In this document: piece after piece, positions 25,012 through 33,883 of the stretch | Layout: each line of letters begins with the position of its first letter | Numbering within the stretch: the stretch's first letter is position 1 | Assembly (NCBI GenBank): GCA_017446845.1 | Contig: JAFSOQ010000043.1 | Location: 1-58,035, forward strand | DNA: 58,035 nt | Source of the DNA: Selenomonadaceae bacterium | GTDB taxonomy: Bacteria; Bacillota; Negativicutes; Selenomonadales; Selenomonadaceae | Direction of reading: 5' to 3' | Position numbers and translations under genes: made by a program | The notes under the pieces: model-generated | The model's input: the letters and a program-made list of their open reading frames with translations, nothing else | Database searches by the model: none | What the model was told of the DNA's origin: nothing

Positions 25012-25422
25012 GTTAAAGACCTCCTGTTTTTATAAATCGCTTGAAGTTTAACAATTTAATCGTGAATAGTCAATCGGCGTTCATTGCGACAAAAACTCCC
25101 GAAGTCGCGATTAACTTCAGGGGAAATTTTTTTATGCGATTAGGGACTGTTGAATAAATCGACAGCGAAATCAGATGCCGTCAAGGACTTCTATCAGTTA
25201 GTATTTAGGATTTAGGATTTAGGATTTAGGGTTTTGTATTCCCTAACTCCTAACTCCTAACTCCTAACTGAAAAACGCCCCTGCGAGGCGGGCTTTCTTT
25301 TTGCCACTTTTTCTTTGACCCGAACAAAGAAAAAGTATATGCTATACATAAAAATTATTTTTAAACTCAATCGAAGTAAACGGTTCTGCGTAGTCCACTC
25401 TTTGACAAAGAGGGGACGCCAA
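25012..25422. other. Intergenic region without a gene (411 bases)
   Basis: The first 190 bases hold nothing recognisable. At 25198-25270 there is a heptamer array in two facing blocks (TTTAGGA units, then CCTAACT units) able to form one long stem. At 25275-25292 a GC-rich hairpin (GCCC.../GGGC) and at 25307-25335 a perfect 11-bp inverted repeat (CTTTTTCTTTG with a 7-base loop) follow; these could end transcription from both sides. Confidence 0.7.
25198..25270. repeat. Inverted heptamer array
   Basis: Four TTTAGGA/GTTAGTA units face four CTAACTC units around a TTTTGTATTCC centre, so the transcript can form a long imperfect hairpin. Confidence 0.85.
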
Positions 25423-25866
25423 CTATTTATTTTCAAGAGCCATGATTTTATTGACGCGCCGTTCATGACGGTCGCCGCCAAATTCCGTAGTCATCCAAGC
25501 GCGAACGATTTCGCCTGCGGGACCGAATCCGATAACGCGTCCGCCCATTGCCAAAACATTTGCGTTGTTGTGCTCGCGACTTTTCTTGGCGGAAAAAACA
25601 TCGTGACAAAGTGCGCAACGAATTCCTTTGATTTTGTTCGCCGCGATTGAAATTCCGATTCCCGTGCCGCAGAGAACGATTCCGCGTTCCGATTCGCCGC
25701 TGACAATATCCGCGCAAACTTTTTCGGCAATGTCGGGATAGTCAACCGAATCCGTGGTGAACGTGCCGACGTCTTTAACCTCGACGCCTTCAAATTCCGC
25801 CAAAACGTTTTTGACTTCCTCTTTAAGTTCAACTGCGCCGTGGTCGCTGCCGATTGTAATTTTCAT
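25423..25866 (-). CDS. rpiB: RpiB, ribose-5-phosphate isomerase B
   Basis: A 147-residue sugar-phosphate isomerase of the RpiB/LacAB family that interconverts ribose-5-phosphate and ribulose-5-phosphate. Motifs seen are IGSDHGAVELK, DYPDIAEKV, the catalytic-site region GIVLCGTGIGISIAANK with the active cysteine, and SREHNNANVLAMGGR. The start at 25866 is set by MKITIGSDHG and an AAAGGAG site; the frame runs 25 codons further upstream without a site. It is followed by an intergenic region and preceded by thyX. Confidence 0.93.
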   Translation of the reverse strand: MKITIGSDHGAVELKEEVKNVLAEFEGVEVKDVGTFTTDSVDYPDIAEKVCADIVSGESERGIVLCGTGIGISIAANKIKGIRCALCHDVFSAKKSREHNNANVLAMGGRVIGFGPAGEIVRAWMTTEFGGDRHERRVNKIMALENK

Positions 25867-25950
25867 GTCAAACACTCCTTTCAAAATTTTTGAAGCAATT
25901 ATATTTCGACGTAGGACGTTTGTCCATAGAAAATCTTGCACAAAAATTTT

Positions 25951-26574
25951 TTAAGGCTGAATATCCTCGAAGACCGCCGGCAATTTTTCTGCGAGGATTG
26001 CATAAATTTTCAGCGCGATTTCCCGCATTTGAGGATGCGCCGCCTTTGCCGTCCGCAACTTCAAAAAATGTCGCAGCTCGCGCAAATTCATCGTTACGAA
26101 AATTTCTGTCTTGAGTGAGTTCGGGAGGATTGAGCGCGCTTCTTCGGGCTTGGCTCCGTTTGCTCGCAACGTAAGATAATTTTTTTCCAGCTGAGCCATT
26201 GTTTCTTTCCACAGCCGAAAATTTTCATTCTCCTCCGACCAAAAACACGGCTTGATAAAAGTCAGCTCGCCGCCGAATTTTCCTGCGCTGTAATCGCAAT
26301 AACGACTTGACTCCTGCGAATAACTTGCCAAGCGGTGGCGAACAAGTTCATGAGTAACGCCACGGTCGCAAATAATTTTAAAGGAAACGCTCGCGTGCTC
26401 GATAACCGATTCGTGCCCGCGCTTGATTATCCCGCGAATAAATTTTTCCGCGCTGCCGTCTTTGATGTTGCCTTCCGATTTGTAGCAGACGCGCCCCGCC
26501 CGCTCAATTTTTTTCATAATCGCCACCGCGTCGAAGTCGTCAACAAGCTCAACGCTCGGTTCGATAATTTTCAT
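25951..26574 (-). CDS. thyX: ThyX, flavin-dependent thymidylate synthase
   Basis: A 207-residue enzyme that makes dTMP from dUMP with FAD, NADPH and methylene-tetrahydrofolate. The signature RHRxxSxxxxSxRY appears as RHRLASYSQESSRY, and HESVIEHASVSF and the later LRELRHFLKLR also match. Length is slightly short of average but complete. It starts 12 bases after the stop of the NYN-domain gene, with GGAGG before the ATG. Confidence 0.95.
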   Translation of the reverse strand: MKIIEPSVELVDDFDAVAIMKKIERAGRVCYKSEGNIKDGSAEKFIRGIIKRGHESVIEHASVSFKIICDRGVTHELVRHRLASYSQESSRYCDYSAGKFGGELTFIKPCFWSEENENFRLWKETMAQLEKNYLTLRANGAKPEEARSILPNSLKTEIFVTMNLRELRHFLKLRTAKAAHPQMREIALKIYAILAEKLPAVFEDIQP

Positions 26575-26586
26575 TTAAAAGCCTCC

Positions 26587-28329
26587 TCATTTCAGAAAAA
26601 CTTTTTCATCTATCAAAATCAAATCATTATTCTTGACAATTTCTTCAAGCGGAGTTTTTCTGTCGATGATTTTTCGTTCACGCAGAAGTTTGCCGAAAAC
26701 TTTTATCGGCATTCCGTCGACAAAAGGTATTGAAAAATCTTTCACGGCGTGCCGAATTGAAATCGTCCGAATCCTAAATACGTGCGCATTAAAATATTTG
26801 TCGACGTCGGTTTCCAAATCGTCCTGCGCCGCATCCAACTCCTCCTCGGCAATCAGATAAACTCGCTCGTCACGAACATCAAGCAAACTGTTCGCCGCAA
26901 CTTTTATCGCCGATGAATTCTTGCCGATAATTTTTCTGTCGCGCAAAACTTTACCGAACAAAGTCAGCGGCATTCCGTCAACAAACGGAATTTCAAAAAG
27001 TTTGCCGTTGTAGTTGACGAAAATTTTTTTAGTGTCGTCGCCGCGATATTCAAAGTAAGAATCAATGTCGCCCGTCGATTCGGCATAAAGTTCGCTCAAG
27101 CGTTCCTCGTCGCACAAATAAATTTTCCCGTCGCGAATGTCCAGAAAATTTTTTTTGGCGATACTCGTGGCGGAAGTGCTTTTGCCGATGATATTTTTTT
27201 CGCGCAGGAGTTTGCCGAATAACTCAAGCGAAATTCCGTTTACGAAGGGCACCTCGGAAATTTTCTGCCCGTGCTTGATTAAAATCTTTTTTATTTCCGA
27301 CGCGTGGAAATCTAAATATTCGTCGACATTTTTTATCGTGCCCTCGTAAGCCGTCGCCTGCTCATCCTCGTCGCGCAGATAAACTTTTCCGTCGTCGACT
27401 TTAAGCAGACTGTTCGCGGCAGCTTGGGCGGGCGAAGCACTTTTGCCGATAATTTTTTTCTCCTGCAAGAGCTTGCCGAAAATATCCAGCGGCATTCCGT
27501 TCACGAAGGAAATTTCCAAAAGTCGCCCGTTATGCTTGATAAAAATTTTTATGGTCTCTTCCGCGTGTTTCGAAAAATAATTTTCGATAAGCTCGGCGGT
27601 CGTTGGCGTTGAAAGTTCCGTTTCGCTTTGAAAGTAAATTCTGTTACGCGACAGTTTCAGGAAATTTTCGGTGATAAAATTTCGCACGGGAAATTTGCGT
27701 TCCAAAATATTCAACTCGCGCAAGATTCGCCCGAAAGTCGAAGTCTCCATTCCCTCCACGAACGGCACTTCAAAAATGGATTCGCCTTTCTTGACCAAAA
27801 TAAATTTGATTCTGTCTTCGCGGTCGAAGAAAAATTTTTTTGTCTCGAAACTGAACTGCGGCAAAAATTTTTCCAGTTTCTGCGGAAAGTTTCCAAATTT
27901 CAGTCGGAAATCTCTAAGCTCGACGGCGGCGGGATTTATATCCAAAATTTTCATGTGCTCGATTAATTTTCTGTGCCCCGCGCCGTTCGATACGATTAAA
28001 ATTTTTTTCTCGAAGTCGACGGCAAATTTTATCGCGGGCAGAAAATCTTTGTCGCTCGAAACAATTATTATCAGCTCCAAGTCCGGCTCGTCGATAATCG
28101 CCCGCACCATCTCGAAACAAAGCCACGTATCGGCAGAATTCTTCCCGTAGAAACAATTTTGTATTCGATAAAGTTTTTCGTCCAAGTTGCGATATTTGTA
28201 AGGAAGCGTGTCTTCTTTGGCAATGATGTCAACTTTGGTTATCGTGTGCTCCTTGCCGAAGTGTTCGACGACTTTGAACGTAACGGCGGGCGGAACATTT
28301 TCAGCGTCGATAAAAACATGTGCAATCAA
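26587..28329 (-). CDS. NYN-domain (PIN-like) nuclease with five C-terminal repeats
   Basis: The first 150 residues form a NYN domain (IAHVFIDAENVPP, then LELIIIVSSDKDFLPAI with the SSDxDF acidic motif and a later ILIVSNG), a PIN-like fold typical of RNA-cutting enzymes. The remaining 430 residues hold five copies of a module of about 85-90 residues. Each copy has a basic strand (KIFIKHNG), a phrase close to EIPFVDGMPLxxFGKLLRE, then KKIIGKSxSA, and ends in DGKVYL. The repeats begin near residues 172, 258, 345, 432 and 520. They do not match a family known to me; the 'FGKLLRE' helix and strand pair suggest small RNA-, DNA- or protein-binding domains, possibly winged-helix or OST-HTH-like. Expressed ahead of thyX. 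Confidence 0.7.
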   Translation of the reverse strand: MIAHVFIDAENVPPAVTFKVVEHFGKEHTITKVDIIAKEDTLPYKYRNLDEKLYRIQNCFYGKNSADTWLCFEMVRAIIDEPDLELIIIVSSDKDFLPAIKFAVDFEKKILIVSNGAGHRKLIEHMKILDINPAAVELRDFRLKFGNFPQKLEKFLPQFSFETKKFFFDREDRIKFILVKKGESIFEVPFVEGMETSTFGRILRELNILERKFPVRNFITENFLKLSRNRIYFQSETELSTPTTAELIENYFSKHAEETIKIFIKHNGRLLEISFVNGMPLDIFGKLLQEKKIIGKSASPAQAAANSLLKVDDGKVYLRDEDEQATAYEGTIKNVDEYLDFHASEIKKILIKHGQKISEVPFVNGISLELFGKLLREKNIIGKSTSATSIAKKNFLDIRDGKIYLCDEERLSELYAESTGDIDSYFEYRGDDTKKIFVNYNGKLFEIPFVDGMPLTLFGKVLRDRKIIGKNSSAIKVAANSLLDVRDERVYLIAEEELDAAQDDLETDVDKYFNAHVFRIRTISIRHAVKDFSIPFVDGMPIKVFGKLLRERKIIDRKTPLEEIVKNNDLILIDEKVFLK

Positions 28330-28449
28330 ATCGAAAATCCTTTTTTTGATTTTAATTTTATCACAGCGACGAAATTAACTCAACGCAGGATTTTTCCCCT
28401 TTCAAGCCGAATTAACCGCTATTGAATTAATGGAAAGAATGGAGTAGTG

Positions 28450-29913
28450 ATGATGAGCGAGGCAATTTTAAACGGAGTACTCGAAGAGTTTGCAAAGTTG
28501 GCGGCTATTCCGCGTCCTTCCAAGCACGAAGAACAAGTCAGCAATTATTTAAAAAATTTTTTTGAGGAGCGCGGCTTTGAGGTCGTTCAGGACAAATTTA
28601 AAAATGTTATCGCCGAAGTGCCTGCAAGTTCGGGCAAAGAAAATTCCCCGCTGACAATTTTGCAAGCGCATATGGATATGGTTTGCGTGGCGGAGGAAGG
28701 TTACAATTTTAATCCGACAAAAGACCCGATAAAGTTGATTCGCGGCGAAAAATTTTTGGAAGCGGAAGGAACCAGTCTCGGTGCCGACAACGGTATCGGA
28801 GTCGCGGAGATTCTCTATCTGGTTAAAAATCTTCAGAGCTTTGAACACGGACGCTTGAGGATAATTTTGACAGTCGACGAAGAACAAGGCATGGGCGGCG
28901 CAGTCGGTCTCGATAAAAAATTTGTTGCCGGCGCCGATTATCTTATCAATCTTGACTCGGAAAAATTCGGCGAGGTCGTTGCCGGAAGTGCCGGTTGCGT
29001 TCAAATGACTTTTTGGCGGGAACTTCACTACGTGCGCCCCGATACCAAACTCGGCACGAACATGGAAATAAAAATCAGCGGACTGCGCGGCGGACATTCC
29101 GGCGGAGAAATTTCTTCCGGGCGCATCAATGCCATTAAACTTGCCGTTCAACTCATGCGGGCAATAACTCGGCATGGGAAAATTCGTCTGTCTTCGCTGA
29201 GCGGCGGGACAGTCTTTAACGCTATCCCCGACAGCGCGGAAATGATTATCGCCACGGATTTAAGCGCGAGTGCCATTCAAGAAATTTGCGCGGATGTGGT
29301 GCGGCGGGTTAAAAATGTTTTCGGCAAGACGGAACCGGACTTAAAAATCGATACCAAAGTTATAAAACGCCCCGATAAAGTTTTGCACGCCAAAGATTAC
29401 GATTTCCTTACGAATATAATTTCGTTGATTCACAGCGGCATTTATCTCGTATCGCCCGAAAATCCCGCGCAAGTTTTGGCGTCGGCTAATTTGGGTTCGG
29501 TGCGCATGAACGATAACTTTGTCGAGCTGAAAGTTATGCCGCGCGGTAATGCCGATGATTTGGTTTTTGAATTCATTGAGGGATTCGAGCAGGCAGCGAA
29601 GTTGTGTTCCTTCGAGAGTAAATTTTCCACGCCGTCGCCCGCTTGGGTTTTCAATCCCGACAGCAAACTTTTGAAACTCGCCGAAGAAATTTTCAAGGAG
29701 CAAAACGGTTGCGAACTTGAAGTCAAGACGGTTCACATGAGTTTGGAGACAGGTCTTTTCTTCAAGAAAAATCCCGCTCTGGAAATAATTTCAATCGGCA
29801 CGACCAACGAAAATATTCACAGCCCGAACGAACGCTTGCACTTGGAGACAGTCGCGCCGCATGTGAAATTTATTATCGGATTGCTTGAAAGAATTTCCGA
29901 GACAAAATCCTGA
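28450..29913 (+). CDS. pepD: PepD, M20-family aminoacyl-histidine dipeptidase
   Basis: A cytoplasmic zinc dipeptidase of about 487 residues. Zinc-binding and catalytic residues lie in LQAHMDMVC (histidine and aspartate), TSLGADNGIGVA, and TVDEEQGMGGAVG (catalytic glutamate pair). The lid domain includes GLRGGHSGGEI, and the last zinc-binding region is IGTTNENIHSPNERLH. Two ATG codons stand in a row at 28450 and 28453, with a GGAG site; either may be used. The 3' end overlaps the convergent acyltransferase gene by 41 bases. Confidence 0.92.
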   Translation: MMSEAILNGVLEEFAKLAAIPRPSKHEEQVSNYLKNFFEERGFEVVQDKFKNVIAEVPASSGKENSPLTILQAHMDMVCVAEEGYNFNPTKDPIKLIRGEKFLEAEGTSLGADNGIGVAEILYLVKNLQSFEHGRLRIILTVDEEQGMGGAVGLDKKFVAGADYLINLDSEKFGEVVAGSAGCVQMTFWRELHYVRPDTKLGTNMEIKISGLRGGHSGGEISSGRINAIKLAVQLMRAITRHGKIRLSSLSGGTVFNAIPDSAEMIIATDLSASAIQEICADVVRRVKNVFGKTEPDLKIDTKVIKRPDKVLHAKDYDFLTNIISLIHSGIYLVSPENPAQVLASANLGSVRMNDNFVELKVMPRGNADDLVFEFIEGFEQAAKLCSFESKFSTPSPAWVFNPDSKLLKLAEEIFKEQNGCELEVKTVHMSLETGLFFKKNPALEIISIGTTNENIHSPNERLHLETVAPHVKFIIGLLERISETKS

Positions 29914-30943
29914 CCGATAAAGTTATTGCGATTGTCGCGACGTAAAAAATCAGCGCGTTCGAAGCCGTCATGACCAATCCCAATTTGCCCAAGCCGAGTG
30001 ACAAATAAGTTATCGCCAGCGGGTGAGCCAGGTACACGAAGTAGGAATTTTTTCCGAGCGCACTCAAAAATTTTTTCAGCGGCGCGGGCAACTTGCCGAA
30101 TTGAAATATCGTGAACAAAAATATCGACGCGGCGATTGTGTAGAAAATTCCGGGCGGCGAAAGTTGATGCGCGGTGTTGACTGCCTCAAGCGGCGAAAAA
30201 TTTCGGACGTAAATCAGAAAATAATAATAACCGAGTAAAATTGTCAGCGTGATAAAAAATGTTGCGCCGACAATTTTTTTATGCTCCTCGCACCACGCGA
30301 AAAATTTTGCCGAATGAACTCCGAGCCATCCGCCCAAAATAAACACGAACACATAATGCAACACCAGCCAATTTAATCGCCACTTCAAACACAGTTGCAG
30401 CAGATATACTTCGGACGTCGGCAAAATTGAATAGCTCGACCAATAATCAAAGGCAATCTGCGCGGCGAGCAACAAAAATAATTTCGCGGGCGTCATGCGT
30501 CGAATAAAAAAAATCCACAGCGGCATTAAAAGATAAAACCAAATCAGAATCACGAGGAAATAAAGATGATACTTCGCCAGCCCGAAAAAATAAATTTCCG
30601 CCGCGTAATCTGAATCGGGAAAAAGTTGGTAGCCGTAAAAATGATTGTCGTGCAAAAGATAAAACGTCGACCACAGAAGATAAGGTATCAGCACCGCTTT
30701 GAATCGTCGCCGCAAAAATTTTCCGTACTCGAACGGCTCGGATAAATTCATGCGGTAAAATAATCCGAACGCCGAGATAAAAAAGAAAATCGGCACGCTG
30801 AAGCGCGAGACAATTTCAAAGAGCGCGACAAGATGAATATTGGGCGTTGGGTTCAAAAGATATTGCGAGCCGATATGAATCGCCACGACTCCCGCCATAC
30901 TCACGCCGCGAATGTATTCGATTGAGTCAAGCCACGGTTTCAA
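29873..30943 (-). CDS. Membrane acyltransferase, family 3
   Basis: A 356-residue protein with about ten membrane helices, matching acyltransferase family 3 (OafA/WecH-like). The opening SIEYIRGVSMAGVVAIHIGS contains the conserved arginine and histidine used in acyl transfer, and RRRFKAVLIPYLLWSTFY is the second typical motif. Such enzymes put acetyl or other acyl groups on surface sugars or lipids. The last 41 bases lie within the end of pepD on the other strand. No polysaccharide genes are adjacent, so the substrate is unknown. Confidence 0.88.
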   Translation of the reverse strand: MKPWLDSIEYIRGVSMAGVVAIHIGSQYLLNPTPNIHLVALFEIVSRFSVPIFFFISAFGLFYRMNLSEPFEYGKFLRRRFKAVLIPYLLWSTFYLLHDNHFYGYQLFPDSDYAAEIYFFGLAKYHLYFLVILIWFYLLMPLWIFFIRRMTPAKLFLLLAAQIAFDYWSSYSILPTSEVYLLQLCLKWRLNWLVLHYVFVFILGGWLGVHSAKFFAWCEEHKKIVGATFFITLTILLGYYYFLIYVRNFSPLEAVNTAHQLSPPGIFYTIAASIFLFTIFQFGKLPAPLKKFLSALGKNSYFVYLAHPLAITYLSLGLGKLGLVMTASNALIFYVATIAITLSVRILSRKFFQAIR

Positions 30944-31046
30944 ATTTCATTTCCCTTCGCAATCAAATTTGCTTTCAAGCATTTTAATCTTATTAACTTT
31001 GTCCTGCTTGTCAAGCACCAACTCTTACAACGATTAAGAAAAATTT

Positions 31047-31074
31047 TTGACGGCAAGGACGTTGCGATTATTTT
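31047..31074 (+). promoter_or_regulatory. Possible ribD promoter
   Basis: TTGACG, 16-base spacer, TATTTT, 36 bases before the ribD start. No riboswitch is visible in this leader. Confidence 0.5.
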
Positions 31075-31109
31075 ATTTGGAAGGTAAAATCTTTGCGAGG
31101 TGAAAATTT

Positions 31110-32198
31110 TTGACAGACGAAATTTTTATGCGCGAGGCTTTGAGGATAGCGCGCAATGCCGAAGGTCGGACTGCGCCCAATCCGTTGGTCGGTGCGGTTA
31201 TCGTTAAGGATGGGAAAATTGTCGCGGAAGGTTGGCATCGTCAAGCCGGCACTCCTCATGCCGAAATTCACGCATTAAACATGGCGGGCGAACTTGCAAA
31301 AAATTCTACACTCTACGTGACTTTGGAGCCGTGCTCACATTTCGGACGAACTCCGCCTTGCGCAAAGTCGATTGTCAACGCGGGAATAAAAAAAGTCGTC
31401 GCGGCTATGAAAGACCCAAATCCGAAAGTTGCAGGGCGCGGCTTTGAAATTTTACGTGGGGCGGGTGTTGAAGTTGAATTCGGAATCCTTGAGGACGAAG
31501 CTCGCAAACTCAACGAAATTTTTATCAAATGGGTCACAAAAAATTTGCCGTTCGTCACGCTGAAATTTGCCTGCTCGCTCGACGGGAAAATTGCAACTGC
31601 AAGCGGCGAATCTCAATGGATAAGTTGCGAGGCGTCAAGAAAATTTACTCATCATCTGCGCGACCTCAACGACGCAATCTTGGTCGGAGTCGGCACGGTT
31701 TTAAAAGATAATCCGAGTTTGACGACGCGCCTTGTCCAAGGAAAAAATCCCGTCCGCGTAATCGTCGACAGCAATGCCCGCACGCCGCTTGATTCAAACG
31801 TCGTGATTGATAAATCTGCGCGGACAATCATCGCGACGACTTCAAACGCGCCGCCCGAAAAAATTTCCGCGTTAAAAAATCTCGGCGTCGAAATTATCAC
31901 GGCGGGCGACGGTCTGCGCGTCGATTTAAAAATTTTAATGCACGAACTCGCCGAACGCGAAATTACTTCCGTTTTGGTCGAGGGCGGCGGCACAATTAAT
32001 TTCTCCATGCTGAAAGAAAATCTCGTCGATAAAGTTCTGGCATTCGTCGCGCCTAAAATTATCGGCGGGAAAAATTCCCTGACTGCCGTCGAAGGCGCGG
32101 GCTTTGAAAAATTATCCGACGCCGTTAATCTGAAAAATCTGACGACTCAAAAACTCGGCGACGATATTTTAATCAGCGGTTACGTTACGGAGGCTTGA
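31110..32198 (+). CDS. ribD: RibD, riboflavin deaminase/reductase
   Basis: A 362-residue bifunctional enzyme for the second and third steps from GTP to riboflavin. The N-terminal deaminase has HAEIHAL and PCSHFGRTPPC as zinc ligands (about residues 50-85). The reductase half, from about residue 148, has FVTLKFACSLDGKIAT, GVGTVLKDNPSLTTR and VEGGGTINFSML. The start is a TTG with a GCGAGG site. Unlike ribE, ribBA and ribH, this gene lies upstream of the FMN riboswitch and must be read from its own promoter. Confidence 0.95.
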   Translation: MTDEIFMREALRIARNAEGRTAPNPLVGAVIVKDGKIVAEGWHRQAGTPHAEIHALNMAGELAKNSTLYVTLEPCSHFGRTPPCAKSIVNAGIKKVVAAMKDPNPKVAGRGFEILRGAGVEVEFGILEDEARKLNEIFIKWVTKNLPFVTLKFACSLDGKIATASGESQWISCEASRKFTHHLRDLNDAILVGVGTVLKDNPSLTTRLVQGKNPVRVIVDSNARTPLDSNVVIDKSARTIIATTSNAPPEKISALKNLGVEIITAGDGLRVDLKILMHELAEREITSVLVEGGGTINFSMLKENLVDKVLAFVAPKIIGGKNSLTAVEGAGFEKLSDAVNLKNLTTQKLGDDILISGYVTEA

Positions 32199-32200
32199 AC

Positions 32201-32812
32201 TTGGACATAAAAAAAGAACTGCCGCATTTTTATATCGGCGATTCATTGGGCGGGCAACAGAAGTGGTATTCGCGAATCACCGATTTTGGCATGAACGTCG
32301 GCGGTTGCGCGGCTATCTCTGCTTGCGACTGCTCAATCTATTTTGAAAAATATTTCAGATTGCGCGGGCTTTATCCGTTCGACTTGCAAAACCTCACGCA
32401 GAAAGATTATTTGCGTTTCGGAAAAATTATGGAGCCGTATCTTTATCCGCGCTGGTCGGGCGTCGATAAGTTGGAAATTTATCTTGACGGCTTCGGGCGA
32501 TTTTTAAAAGACCGCAATGTTGATTTAAAATTGTCGCCGTGGTCGGGCGAAAATAATTTTTCTGATTCGTGGCAAATTATCTGCCGACAAATCGACGCGG
32601 GCTATCCTATTCCGTGTTTGACTTTGAATCACAAGGAACCGACGTTGCAAGATTATGTTTGGCACTGGTTTATTTTGAACGGCTACGAAACTCGCGGCGA
32701 AAATTTTTTTGTCAAAGCGGTGTCGTATGGAATCGGGCGTTGGATAAATTTCGTGACGCTGTGGGACACGGGTTACCGGCGGAAAGGCGGACTGATTCTG
32801 TTTGAGCTTTGA
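32201..32812 (+). CDS. Putative papain-fold (C39-like) cysteine protease-like protein
   Basis: A 203-residue soluble protein. A cysteine in the phrase GMNVGGCAAISACDCSIYF, a histidine in DYVWHWFILNGYE and an aspartate in VTLWDTGY are spaced like the Cys-His-Asp triad of C39/papain-fold peptidases; this is a structural guess, not a family hit. There is no signal peptide. The TTG at 32201 is preferred, since GGAGG lies seven bases before it; another TTG two codons upstream is too close to the site. Lies between ribD and the YkgJ-like gene with short gaps, so it shares the ribD transcript. Confidence 0.5.
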   Translation: MDIKKELPHFYIGDSLGGQQKWYSRITDFGMNVGGCAAISACDCSIYFEKYFRLRGLYPFDLQNLTQKDYLRFGKIMEPYLYPRWSGVDKLEIYLDGFGRFLKDRNVDLKLSPWSGENNFSDSWQIICRQIDAGYPIPCLTLNHKEPTLQDYVWHWFILNGYETRGENFFVKAVSYGIGRWINFVTLWDTGYRRKGGLILFEL

Positions 32813-33068
32813 TTGTGATAAATGCGGCGCGTGCTGCAAAAATATTCGGCTGTCGGAATATTATACAAAGGAATTCGACCGCGGCGACGGCGTGTGCAAA
32901 CATTTGACGGCGGATAATCTCTGTGAAATTTATTCCGAGCGACCGTTTTTCTGCAGGGTTGATGATTACTACGAAAAATTTTTGGCGCAGTGGATGAGCC
33001 GCGAAGAATATTACGAAATGAATCACGTCGTTTGCGACAAGTTGAAAGAAATTGACAGGCAAGGTTAA
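32802..33068 (+). CDS. YkgJ-type small cysteine-cluster protein
   Basis: An 88-residue protein with the cysteine pattern of the YkgJ family: CDKCGACCKNI near the N-terminus, CKHL, LCEIY, FFCRVDDYY and a last cysteine in VVCDKL. These proteins are thought to bind a zinc or iron-sulfur centre; their function is unknown. The start is a TTG within the end of the previous gene (11-base overlap). The promoter of the ribE group lies in its last codons. Confidence 0.8.
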   Translation: MSFDCDKCGACCKNIRLSEYYTKEFDRGDGVCKHLTADNLCEIYSERPFFCRVDDYYEKFLAQWMSREEYYEMNHVVCDKLKEIDRQG

Positions 33069-33080
33069 TCGTGCTATCTT
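33052..33080 (+). promoter_or_regulatory. Promoter of the riboswitch-controlled ribE-ribBA-ribH group
   Basis: TTGACA, 17-base spacer, TATCTT, immediately before the FMN riboswitch and inside the 3' end of the YkgJ-like gene. Confidence 0.85.
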
Positions 33081-33082
33081 TA

Positions 33083-33204
33083 GCGCGTAAAACTTGGGGC
33101 GGAGTGAAATTCTCCACCGGCGGTCAAAGTCCGCGAGCGGCAACGCATGATTCGGCGAAATTCCGAAACCGACGGTTAAAGTCCGGATAGGAAAGTTTAA
33201 CGCT
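33083..33204 (+). promoter_or_regulatory. FMN riboswitch (RFN element)
   Basis: The leader carries the conserved RFN core: GGGGCGGAGTGAAATTCTCC, ACCGGCGGTCAAAGTCCGCGA, GGCGAAATTCCGAAACC and GACGGTTAAAGTCCGGATAG. The outer stem pairs AGCGCGTAAAACTT with AAGTTTAACGCT. FMN binding should favour the terminator at 33223-33257 and so switch off ribE and the genes after it. Confidence 0.95.
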
Positions 33205-33222
33205 AATGAATTTGAATTTATC

Positions 33223-33257
33223 CCGCCTTAAGTTTTTGGGGCGGTTCAATTTTTTTA
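33223..33257 (+). terminator. Riboswitch-controlled terminator
   Basis: CCGCCTT and GGGGCGG arms with a T-rich tail (TTCAATTTTTTT), between the RFN element and the ribE ribosome-binding site. Confidence 0.75.
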
Positions 33258-33268
33258 CGGAGGAAAAA

Positions 33269-33883
33269 ATGTTCACAGGAATGATTGAGGAAGTCGGGCG
33301 GCTGAAAAGTTTGGACGGCGGACGAATCGAAATTGCTTGCGAAAAAATTTTGTCTGATATAAAAATCGGCGACAGCATTTCCACGAACGGCATTTGCTTA
33401 ACCGTTGTCGATTTCGGAGAAAAATTTTTCGCGGCTGATGTCATGCCCGAAACTTTAAGAAGAACTTCGCTTGCCGATAAAAATTTCAATCTCGAACGCG
33501 CTTTGAAACTCGGCGACAGATTCGGCGGGCATATCGTCAGCGGACACATTGACGGCGTTGGAAAAATTTTGAGCATTCGTCCCGAAGGCAACGCCCTTTT
33601 GGTCGACGTGGCGGCTGAAAATTTTTTACTCCATCAAATCGCCGCCAAAGGTTCGGTTGCGCTCGACGGCATAAGCTTAACGGTCGTGGACGCGGGCACG
33701 GAAAGTTTTTCGGTGTCGATGATTCCGCACACTCGCGAAGTCACGAACTTTAAAAATAAACGCGTCGGCAGTCTCGTCAACATTGAAACCGATGTTCTTG
33801 CCAAATACGTTGAACGGCTGATGAACTTCAAAGCGTCGCCCGCCATTGATAAAAATTTCTTGTTGGAGAATGGTTTCTTATGA
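33269..33883 (+). CDS. ribE: RibE, riboflavin synthase alpha subunit
   Basis: A 204-residue enzyme that dismutates two lumazines to riboflavin. It has the two similar barrels of the family: MFTGMIEEVG opens the first (with DSISTNGICLTV and GGHIVSGHIDGVG) and the second carries GSVALDGISLTVVD and IPHTREVTNFKNK. The start at 33269 follows an ACGGAGG site; the frame is open 21 codons upstream through the riboswitch tail. It overlaps the next gene by four bases (ATGA). Confidence 0.95.
   Translation: MFTGMIEEVGRLKSLDGGRIEIACEKILSDIKIGDSISTNGICLTVVDFGEKFFAADVMPETLRRTSLADKNFNLERALKLGDRFGGHIVSGHIDGVGKILSIRPEGNALLVDVAAENFLLHQIAAKGSVALDGISLTVVDAGTESFSVSMIPHTREVTNFKNKRVGSLVNIETDVLAKYVERLMNFKASPAIDKNFLLENGFL

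Noticed and set aside
25307..25335. Perfect 11-bp inverted repeat read as a protein-binding operator
   Set aside because: It lies far from any start codon, between two convergent-facing gene ends and repeats, so a terminator or repeat-end role is more likely.
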